Origin: Gracilaria domingensis | Lineage: Eukaryota > Rhodophyta > Florideophyceae > Gracilariales > Gracilariaceae | Assembly (NCBI GenBank): GCA_022539475.1 | Contig: VCMS01000003.1 | Coordinates: 332,983-396,982 of the forward strand | DNA: 64,000 nucleotides | Direction: 5' to 3' | Part shown: piece by piece, positions 51,379-60,674 of the stretch | Layout: each line of letters begins with the position of its first letter | Numbering within the stretch: the stretch's first letter is position 1 | Notes under the pieces: generated by a model | Seen by the model: the letters and a program-made list of their open reading frames with translations, nothing else | Databases searched by the model: none | What the model was told of the DNA's origin: nothing | Program-made: the position numbers and the translations under genes

Positions 51379-54226
51379 AGCTTCGCGCAACTATATTCAT
51401 GGAGAGTTTCTGAGCTGGCCACTCTTTTAACAGTCAAATCACGGACGAAATCGCTGCAGGAGGTTTAGATCATGAAGGACCCTGGCTAGTGATATATAAT
51501 AAGTGTCTTATGGGGCAAGTGCCGCCATCCTTTGGACTAGAGTGAAGTTCGCATCTTCTACCGATAATCAGACATTAACGGATTTTGGGGATATCTATGT
51601 GAGTTCTGTCTCAGCAGCATGGCTGGCATTTGAAGGTTTTTCATTGCTGAAGTCGACTCGACAAAGACCAAGGAGAACTACACGTGACCATCACGATGTT
51701 GTCGTTCAGGAGCACATGACTGTAAACACGAACATCATGATTAACTTAAATTTTCTTTCTAAAAAGCCCTCAGTCAATCAGATTGACGAGGAGCTATCCT
51801 ATAAGGACACCGTCATAACAGCATAGATGGTCTGAGCAGATGATTCCGAGATGTTCTCTGGGAGTTCTCACGACGGCACGCGCGAGGTGAAAATCTCCTT
51901 GTTTAAATTTCCGAAGCTCAATATCACATCCTCGTGCTTGTGCTCCCTTCTAGCCTGATGTGGAGAAGGTTGAGATTCATAGTGTCTCAAAAACAACTGT
52001 TCAGGGCCGACAGGATTCGAGACTTAGATATCTATGTAGTTTCAGAATGGGACTCACTTCTCTGGACAACCATTGTCCATAGAAGCGAGTCCCTCACGAC
52101 GCCGCTACATCGATATCCTCGTCAATATGTATTCGATACAGTTTATCATGTTATATCGATAGTTTTATCGTTTTGGAGAGTGGCTGTAGCTTACGGGTAG
52201 AGACAGCACCTTGTACCGCGCCCGACTCCGTTGTACGGGAAAACCCTTTATCACACAGCAAACTATTGCTAAAGCACTTGAACTGCGTCAGCGCCGACGT
52301 GGTTTCTCGCTCGAAGCTCCTGTGACCGGGGAGGAGACCCGCGTCTCTTTCTGAGAGCAACAAAGTGCAGATTCCGTATTAAACATGCATACCAAGGGTA
52401 AATATAGTATATTTTGGTCTTGGGAAACAGAAAAATAATACATAGGCGACATCCCTGAGTGTTCTAGAAGAACCTCGTGCGTTATGCATCGCTGAACAAA
52501 GTCCTCACTCTAGTTTAGGTCAGGGAAGATCCTTTGTGGCAGAGCGATACAATTTCAAGCCACGTTTCATCAAAGTAATACAGCCGCAAAGAACTAAAGT
52601 TTTCTGGAAGGGCCTATGGGGCCCGTTGTTTTCGCAACTCCTAAAGAGCGCGTAAAAATGGGTACTCTGTCAGATTTGAGAGCTGTAATATAACAAGTTA
52701 CCTGTCACCCACAAGCGATGCTTGCGTTTTCTAAGCGCTTCGTGAGCTAGCGTTGCTAGGAAGGAAAACATAAAAAGGTTGCTCTATTCTGCAGTATTTT
52801 CACAAGCTCAGAGCTATCTGTATTGTTTACATAAGTAGAAAAGCATGCTCTCGGCTATATCTGCTTGTTAAGCCCAAGTGCGTCTGGCAAAGCGTTCAGC
52901 GTGTCAACGAGGAGTAAGATATCGTAGCATTCCGGGCCGGGGCAGCTTTTTGATCCCGGCTCGCATTAGCTGCGCCGTGTTCATTATTCCCAGATCCGAA
53001 ATATAAATTCCGCTCTGGTTTCTCTACACGGTACTGGTTTTTCAAAACGGCTTACTGTAAGCTACTAATTGTCAGTGTACTGTACGTTCCGTGTAGCTTA
53101 CAAAGAGAGAATTCTGATCTCAAACGGCGGGAACCCTGCTACCTGTATACTAGAAAAAAGCCTGTCCCGTTAGTCTCGTGTTTACACTTGAGACAAGACC
53201 AGAGACCTCTCTCTCTAGATGCCTTTATTATTGTTCCTACTTGAACGAACTAGTCCACAAGACTGGTGCAGTGTGAGTCACAGTTGACAAGAGTGTGAAA
53301 ATGACTCAAGAGACAGATAACACGGTTATAGAAACAGTTGGCTGAGGGTCAGAGCCAAGCGAGTGTGCCCGGTGTTGCTCAAAAATGAGGCAAATTCATA
53401 ATTTGTTTTGATCCATGATTGGCTCGAACTGGATTTGATGCTGTCCGCTCCGTGGCAGCGCCTGCTGTTTGCCTCGTGTCCATCTCGAACTGACCCAACA
53501 AAACCAACTTCCCCAAAGAAGAAGAGGAGGATCATTGTTCCTCCTCTTCTTGCTGTCCTGCTGTGCCAAAAGCAAGTTATCAGTCATGTTCTGTAGACAA
53601 ACAAGGAGATTTATAAACAATGGCGGTAATAAATGCCACAAAGGCGGAAACAAGGATGCGAATACTATGTATCATCCACAGGGACGGTGTCTTCTTTAAT
53701 TCTTCACAACATGCGGAGTAGAGAAATGGTATCACAGCGTATGAGTCAAAAGTCCGCAATATTACTTATAGGCCACTTGGAAGCTAGACCATCTATTAAC
53801 ACGAACCACACACGCGGTTCTCTCTCTATGAGCACCAAAGCATTAATCGAAGGCCACATGGAAAGATTGATGGAAAGGTGTTCTTATTGACAAAAGTGGA
53901 CATAATCAGTCTTTCTTTAGCGATTTATGTTTGGGGGGAATGGTATCCGTACCGTTGTGCATCAACTGGCTTCTCCGAGCATTATTCCTCGGAGTCAAGG
54001 TTATGCACGTGGTATTCTTCTTCTCGTCGCAGAGGTATGACTTGTGGTTCATCCATGGAAGGTACTACATAACTCGTACTTTCTACCTTCATCTGCAGCC
54101 CTGCCATTATATTCAGTGAGCTGAGCTCACTAAGCTCTGTCAGATAAGGAAATAAGAGCTGTAGTTTTGCTCCACACGTTCAACAATTCGTTACCCACCT
54201 GGGCGACAATGATTTCAACCGCAGCC

Positions 54227-54257
54227 TGTACCTGGTACCCTGAGGGTACCAGGTACA
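54227..54257. repeat. 31-bp perfect palindrome
   Basis: TGTACCTGGTACCCT, a central G, then the exact inverted complement. Contains three nested GTAC/GGTACC elements. Confidence 0.9.
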
Positions 54258-54639
54258 ACCATTCATAAGTCTACTTACGTTCTAACAAGTTCGTAAAGCT
54301 AAGTGGGTCTCTTTTTGAATGACGTAACATGCTAGAGACGTCAATGCAAGTACAGGGGTACTCCATATGACTCCACGAATGCCTCCTTTTCGAGATTTGA
54401 TCACGAATGTTAGTGGTGAGGAATGAATATCAATTCAGGCTGCGTGGCATGCTCGTGTAGCGCCCCGTCGTGAGAAATGTTCTTCTGGTTAGCTGCTGGT
54501 TAGCTGCTGTGCAATGTCAAGCTTGAACTTCGTACTTCGCCTCGAGAAAGAAGCTCATCATTACTCAAATTGTCGGAGCTGCTGATATGTCCAGATTAGC
54601 TTTGGTCAACAAGCTCCCATATTTGCCTTCTTCTCCCTT

Positions 54640-54661
54640 TTGGCATGCTGCAGCATGCCAA
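54640..54661. repeat. 22-bp perfect palindrome
   Basis: TTGGCATGCTG followed directly by its inverted complement, without a loop. Confidence 0.9.
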
Positions 54662-55160
54662 CGGTTATCCATGTAATACGATTTTATATGATGCACAATT
54701 TCAATTTACAGGGCCAGGGAGGTGAAGTTAACAAGGATATCACTCTATTTGCACTGTATTCTGGCGCATGTTACTGGATGATAGACATTTCGGACGGAGG
54801 AAGCCTACAAGGATTTCCACAACGGCAAGTTTATTTCATGCCTTGCGTGAAGTTCACCAACCGCAGATACAGGGGTAGAGGGCTAGCCTTCATAGCCCGT
54901 CGAGCGTTGCTTGTTGAGCATGTCAAAGCCTTGATGGGCGTTAAGCGGCGGCCAGACGCGCATCTGCGATACATCGTGTCTTCGCGCACTACGAGCAATT
55001 CGCAAAGCTCTTCTCGAAACTTTTTTTGGCCCGTGCAAAAAGGCAAGCAAGTTCACTTACCGGAACTCCTCTTTTTGTACGGCTACCACATAGGAAGACG
55101 CCAAAGTACAGTACGTACTTTCTCCGCTACATTCGGAGCCGCTTGCTGTGCCGGCAGTCG

Positions 55161-55215
55161 TAACCTGTCTCCGTCTCGCGAAAAAGTCATAACCTGTCTC
55201 CGTCTCGCGAAGAAG
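55161..55215. repeat. Direct repeat, 29-bp period
   Basis: Two copies beginning TAACCTGTCTCCGTCTCGCG, adjacent, ~180 bp upstream of the start of membrane-protein member C. Confidence 0.85.
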
Positions 55216-55392
55216 CTTGAGGCACAATTATACAACGAGATCTGGTGATTGCTTTGCCTGCCACCTACCGTGTAGTGACATACCGGCAATTCCTTGGCTG
55301 AATATCTACCACACTGCACGTGCCTGCTCTCTGCATTGGTGGCGACGCCCTCTCCTTTCTACACACGGTCTTCGAAAGCCCAACGGCATTCG

Positions 55393-56892
55393 ATGGCTCT
55401 ACTGCGTCTGTGCCCTATCCCCACCCTCTACCTTTTGATATGTTTTGCCAGAGGCGGCACGGCGAGTCCATGCTTCTCACCGTCTCCTGCCCCGCAGCCT
55501 AACGCAGCAAAGCCAAACATCAAATGGTATGCGAGCAGATACTTCTTCTACTCAAACGAAGCGCCGATGAACAGGGTGCTTCGAAGGGTTGACGGATTTG
55601 TCGAGAACACAGACCAGGCTCTGGATATGCTGACGGACGTGGAAGACAATATTCTAAACCAGTTGTCACGACGAATGTCACACAATGAGACATCCAAGTC
55701 CCGACGACTTGACCTTTGCAACTTGCAAGACAATGCTTGGAAATCTGCCGCCACAGACCAAATTGAGTTGCGCTTTCCGGTCAAGTCTACAACTCAATGT
55801 GTGACCGATTTCATCCCCAAGGACCAGCAGCAACGCCAGCTACATCGCATCATCTATAATTTTAACAAGATGAAGGAAGACAATGCTGCGAACATTGCAA
55901 AAGAAGCGAAAACAAACTTCACAGACGCTGATACTATCTTCGACTTTCCATTCAACACGGCAACGCAGACTTGCAAAGTGAATGCATTAGGTGCATATCG
56001 TGTGAACAAAACTTGGTTTCTCAATATTGGCATCACAAGCGAGAAGAAAGAGAAGCATCTTGGCGATTTTGAACGTCATTACCTGGTCGAAGTGATGAGT
56101 CGTGGTGGCGGATACGGGAATATGACATTACCAGTAAGACCTCCAGACGGTGTAGAGGAAGAGGAGCGCGAAGTGAGATCGGACACTACGACGATTATGG
56201 TGACACACCGTAGCACGGCCGAACCTGCGTTTTTCAAGCCGGTATTTCTGGACGAAAACGTGGCCGTGGTGCAGGCGTTGAGTTCGTTGGAACATTACAC
56301 ACAGCAAGCGAGCGACGCGATGAGTCCGTCGAGTATAACGATTCTTTTCTTCCCCCTATGGTTGAATCTTGTGCCAATCGCCTTGTTGGCTGATGTTAGC
56401 TCGATGAAAATGATTATCTATGCATTGCTGAGTGATGTGTTGACAGCGTTACCTCTGGCCATAAAGGGCGTCGAACTGATGTGGATAGGGTCGCACGGCA
56501 GTATAGGCACCGTGGTTCGCATGTCGTCCGGACTGGACGGCACGCGTGCACCAACCGCGGCAGCGGAGGTGTACGTGGCGGAATGCCATGCAAGGGGCAA
56601 TTTGCGGGCGCAGGGTATTGTGTTCCTAACAATTGCGATTGTGTTCTTGGTGGGCGGTCTGGTGGCCGAGTTTGCGGCGAGACATTACAGGGCAAGGCTG
56701 CGGAAGAAGGTGTTCCACCGGGTGAGTGTGGGTGGGTGGAGCTCGGGCTCGGAGAGTCGACGGTGGTCGGATTCGCACAGCTCGGACGGGTTTGGTTCAA
56801 GCCGATTCATCGGCACGAGCTTTTCGGCGCTGGAAGCGAGCGAGAAGGGGGTGTATTGTGACGAGAAGGACAGCAGGGATCACGCGCTGTGA
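55393..56892 (+). CDS. Three-TM ectodomain membrane protein, family member C
   Basis: 499 aa from ATG 55393, which gives a signal peptide (ALLRLCPIPTLYLLICFARG); upstream in-frame sequence is open but adds nothing plausible. Ectodomain blocks WYASRYFFYSNEAPM, CNLQDNAWKSAATDQIEL, CVTDF and TQTCKVNALGAYRVNKTWF match members A and B. Conserved cysteines are 27, 109, 136, 194 and 398. Membrane segments lie at about 313-332, 339-364 and 407-428; SPSSITILFFPLWLNLVPIA and YALLSDVLTALPLAIKGVEL are near-identical to B. The cytosolic tail is ~70 residues, Ser-rich with SGSESRRWSDSHSSDGFGSS, a possible phosphorylation region; A has a similar Ser/Arg tail. It is on the opposite strand to A, B and D, so the family is dispersed and not a simple array. 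Confidence 0.85.
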   Translation: MALLRLCPIPTLYLLICFARGGTASPCFSPSPAPQPNAAKPNIKWYASRYFFYSNEAPMNRVLRRVDGFVENTDQALDMLTDVEDNILNQLSRRMSHNETSKSRRLDLCNLQDNAWKSAATDQIELRFPVKSTTQCVTDFIPKDQQQRQLHRIIYNFNKMKEDNAANIAKEAKTNFTDADTIFDFPFNTATQTCKVNALGAYRVNKTWFLNIGITSEKKEKHLGDFERHYLVEVMSRGGGYGNMTLPVRPPDGVEEEEREVRSDTTTIMVTHRSTAEPAFFKPVFLDENVAVVQALSSLEHYTQQASDAMSPSSITILFFPLWLNLVPIALLADVSSMKMIIYALLSDVLTALPLAIKGVELMWIGSHGSIGTVVRMSSGLDGTRAPTAAAEVYVAECHARGNLRAQGIVFLTIAIVFLVGGLVAEFAARHYRARLRKKVFHRVSVGGWSSGSESRRWSDSHSSDGFGSSRFIGTSFSALEASEKGVYCDEKDSRDHAL

Positions 56893-58001
56893 CGGGTGAG
56901 CGAGAGGGGCATCATTCACCAAGGCACAGCGATGCCGCAGGGCGCGCGGCGGCCGGCGGGAGACGCAAAGCTACGTGGCGGGGAAGGGAAGAGCGCAGCG
57001 CTGCGGCGGCGGGCGGCGCGGCAAAGGACGGGGCGGGACGGGGAAACGCATTGGGCACGGCAGCCGCGCGGAGTTGCGTGGCCGCCGGCGTCGGCCCGCG
57101 GGCAAGACGCGCCGCGGCGGAGAGCGGCTCGGCGACGCGGCCATACGCGCTCAGCGGTTCACCACGCGCGCCACGTGTGCGCGTGTGACGCACGGCGGCT
57201 GCCGCGCGCTGTAATAAAGCGCGCTTGCTGCGCGCCCGAGCCAACTGAAAAACATCGTCGCGCTCGTTCAACCGCCCCGCTCCGCCCGCCGTCCCGCCGT
57301 CCCGCGCGCGCCCTTCCTCCCCCACTCCCCCCCCCCCCCCCCTCCCCCCACCGCCCCCCGCCCCCTGCACCCCGCGCCGCCGCTCCCGTGTGCGTTGTAC
57401 AAGCCGCCCCGCATGCGCGCCGACTCTCCGTCGCCCGCCTTCCCCGCCCGCGCTCTTCTGCCGCGCGCCCCCGCCTCTTTCGCTCCCGTTTGACCTCCGA
57501 CGCATCCGCTGCGCTCCGCCCCCTCATTCTGTACTCAAGGTACGTGTGGTTTCACTTCCCTTGTGCTGTGTCGTGCCTTGACGTCGCTCGCCTGCGTCGT
57601 GCCCTGGTGCATGGGCACGAGAGCAACCGTCTACCGAACCGCCCTCGTCATCGCGTCCGTCCCCCATCAGGCCGCTTCCCGTCCCCCGCCGTCGTCGAGA
57701 TCAACGCACCGCACCGCACCGCGTCGCGTCGTGTTTACGTCAGCGCGCTTTGTTTCCACTTTGCCGTGCGTGCCGCCGTCGTTCCCGCATTCAAATTGCT
57801 CTACTGTATTAGCCACCGCCCGTTCTGTTACACTGCCACGCACTGTCTTTTTTGTCTGCAAACCGATTGCGAGCCGTACAAAAAGACTGCCACCTGGTCA
57901 ATTCGAGCGCCGTCATCACGTCACCGCCATGCACAACCAACTGCAACCCTCTCAATCCACTCACTGACCCGCCGTCTCTCTTCCCCTATGCGTTTTTCTC
58001 C
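56893..58001. promoter_or_regulatory. CG-rich upstream region of the BET gene
   Basis: CG-rich then C/T-rich on the plus strand, with a 16-C run (57327-57342) and CCCTCC stretches, matching the coding-strand C-tracts before other genes. Frames on both strands are Arg/Ala/Pro-rich artefacts. A donor-like AAGGTACGTG at about 57537 could indicate a further 5' UTR intron. Confidence 0.5.
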
Positions 58002-60392
58002 ATGCGAGCAGCGAGCGTAGCGAGTGTGCGCCGTACTCAAGCTTCTCAGCAGTGAGCGAACCGCCCACCCTTTTATCACCCCGCATTCGCCCCTCCCCCC
58101 GCCCCACACCGTCTGCCCGCGCTGTTCACGTCCGCGTCACCCACCGTCCTGGCTGCCGCAAAACGGACTGGTCGCGGTCGTACCAGGCCCGTCGGCCGCA
58201 CCCGCGCCAGATCAGCTAATGAATCGCCCACGGCCAATGGCTCGCACAACGTCGCTTTCGTTGCGCCTTCCAATGCCCCCCCCGACGATCCGCGCCGCAT
58301 CGAATTGTTGAGAAGACTCAATCAAATCACCCGTCAACGATGCATCCTTGAGAAGCAAGCCTCACTTCCTGGCAAGCACAACAACAGCGCGTTGAACGGC
58401 ACTTCTCAAACGCTTCCGTCACGTACCACCCCGAGAGGTGACGCCGTTGCGGAGCCCTCTCCGTCGAGGTCGCGTCGATTGCGTCGCTCCTATCCTGAGC
58501 AGAATGGCGAGGAGGCATATCGAAGACCAACCAAAGTGCCTCGACGCGCAACGGACGGCGAATCGATTCGCGCCAATGGACGAAGACATAAATCCGTCTC
58601 TCCCAAGCGCAGGCGACGCGAAATTTCGCTCGACGGAAAGAAGGAACTTTTGAGCCCCACACTTTCACGAGACGGAAGTGAAAACCCATCGCCTGCAGCA
58701 GTTCGCGTCGCGGAGAAGGCCATGAATGGCGCTACAGATGCGAGACATAAGAGTAGAACACGTGCAGTTTCTCCACCACGAGTACATGGGAAGACTTCGA
58801 CTACAAGAGAAAAAGTGCTGAATATAGATCTCAATATAGTAGACGATGTTCCTTCCAAGCGAAAGCTTGATAGTTCGCGTTCAGGCACTCAGGGCGCTAA
58901 AACTACAAAAGCGAAGCCTCCATTATCCGCGTCTACTCCTGGAAGTCGAGGTTCGGCACGTGTCCGAACTCCTTCGGTTCTTCTTTCTTCTCACCCTGGG
59001 GAACGCGGCACCACGTTCCCGAAGAATGCCGCCTCGAAGAATCGTCAGGTTACATTTTGTCTGCGTATCGTGAAGGATTTTCTTCGCTTGAAAGATGCGT
59101 TTGGATTCTCGAAGCCAATAGAATCGTTGTGGAGTGTGGATCAACTACCTGGTTACTTTGACATAATCACAAAGCCGATGGATCTTGATACAGTGAGAAA
59201 TAGGTTAGAATCTGGGTATTATCTCTCTACCCCAGGTCAGAAAGAAGTAGAGGAAGTGGTGTTTGACGCAAAGGCCTTCACGGAGGATATGCGTTTGATT
59301 TTTGAGAACGCTAGGACGTATAATAGATCTGGGGACTTTTACTACGAATCAGCGACGCGTTTGCTAGAGAAGTTTGAGTCGAGGATGGCTCATATGCCGA
59401 CGATGGAGCAGATCACAGCACAAGCAGTGAAGAAAACAAAGAAACGGAAGAAGAGTGCGAGCACTCCCATTGACGTGGATCGACCTGTTGAACCCAAAAA
59501 GATGAAGAGCAGCTCTTCTAGTGCAGCTGCGGTGGAAGCACCGAGGAGCAGTAGCAGCAAAAAGAAGAGTAGGATTCAAGGCGCCACAAAAGGAAAGCCT
59601 TCGGCGAAGACCACTGCCAAAAAGAAAAAGCCAGTGAAGCCCGAGGAAACCAAAAAGGAAAGCAAGAAGAGCCTGACCGTCGAGGAAATGGAAACAAGAC
59701 TACGCGCCTTAAGAAGGCAACGCACTGTGAACGAAGCGGGTTCGCCAGCATCACCGGCACCTGGTGGCGCATCTTATCTTGCTGAAGCTAAAGCTTTGTA
59801 TCATGTTCCAATGACATTTGACGAAAAATTGCAGCTGAGCAAGAACGTCAGCAAGTTGCCGTCGGACAAGTTGAGCAAAATTGTGGCCTTGGCCACTAAG
59901 AATGCGAGTTCATCGATGGAAGTGAACCACAATGAGGAGATCGAATTGGATATCGACAGTTTAGATAACGAAGTCTTGCGGGATATGGAGGCTTACGTGA
60001 ATCAGGCGCTGCGCAAGGGAAAGAAGAGTGGGTCTGGGGGTGATCCGAACATGGACATCTTTCAGATGTCAAACAGCGAAGTAGTGGCAGAGATTGATTC
60101 TGTTACTGCACAGTTGAGAAAGTCTACAAAAGGGAAGAGTCCCGTGTTGTCAGAAGGAAACGTCAAGGGGATTGAGAAGTCCTTTTACGATAGTGATTCG
60201 AGTTCGGACTCTGATGACTCTGGCAGCGGAAGTTCTGGGTATGAATCCAGCTCAGAGGAGTCGGACTCTTCTGGTGGTGAAGAAGCTGATTTATTGCGAA
60301 GACGGAGGGAGCGAAATCTTGCGCATCAACAGGCGATGCAAGCAGCTGGAACTCCCTTACCTAGTCCATCGTATAACGCTAGCGGAAGGTGA
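58002..60392 (+). CDS. BET-family bromodomain protein (single bromodomain + NET), two exons
   Basis: The long frame (58305 onward) begins at TTG codons and its first internal ATG is >130 codons in, so the start must lie upstream. An ATG at 58002 is in the same frame but meets TGA at 58053. A GTGAGC donor at 58052 and a CCAG acceptor at 58186 (135 nt) remove the stop and keep frame, giving ~751 aa beginning MRAASVASVRRTQASQ. The acceptor at 58210 also keeps frame. The bromodomain is encoded at about 59047-59390, with LWSVDQLPGYFDIITKPMDL (ZA loop) and the acetyl-lysine Asn in NARTYN. The NET domain at about 59800-60010 has MTFDEKLQLSKNVSKLP and ELDIDSLDNEVLRDMEAYV. Lys-rich linkers and a Ser/Asp/Glu tail follow. 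One bromodomain, as in plant GTE proteins. Reads acetylated histones in the nucleus. Converges on the secreted-protein gene, 282 bp apart. Confidence 0.85.
58052..58186 (+). other. Inferred intron in the BET gene
   Basis: Donor GTGAGC directly overlaps the in-frame TGA; a C-rich tract leads to CCAG at 58183-58186. Splicing is in phase. The acceptor at 58210 is an equally in-phase alternative. Confidence 0.5.
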
Positions 60393-60674
60393 CCCTCTCT
60401 CTGTAGGTTCGTGATTGTTTTGCATGTCAGCCAGCAGTATTTCATGCCGATCCAATAACCCACGGTTGCCAATGCGAATGGGATGATATGACACATCGAG
60501 CAAAACATACGCCCACCACGAATGGACAACACTTCAACGCCTAGTTTCTGATTTGAGCCCCAATGCCGAAGACACCACTGATAAAGCACTTTTTAGCTTT
60601 TTCTGCTTCGGGAACGACGAAAACCGTAGCAGAGTACATGTAGTGTAAAAGAACATAGATTACTCCATTCACAT
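60393..60674. other. Convergent 3' spacer
   Basis: 282 bp between the stops of the BET gene and the Cys-rich gene. A minus-strand frame here (60326-60589) encodes a hydrophobic patch with a few Cys but has no link to the upstream gene. Confidence 0.45.

Larger units (their letters stand above)
51379..55392. other. Gene desert, 4 kb
   Basis: No supported gene. A frame at 54655-55248 (+) starts inside a palindrome, has no signature and is not called. Repeats are a 31-bp palindrome (54227-54257), a 22-bp palindrome (54640-54661) and a direct repeat (55161-55215). Confidence 0.5.

Noticed and set aside
54655..55248. 197-codon plus-strand frame ahead of member C
   Set aside because: First ATG lies within a perfect palindrome, no family resemblance, contains a direct repeat; not supported.
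56896..58020. 374-codon plus-strand frame upstream of the BET gene
   Set aside because: Low-complexity Arg/Pro/Ala composition from CG- and C-rich DNA; no domain; more likely promoter and 5' UTR.
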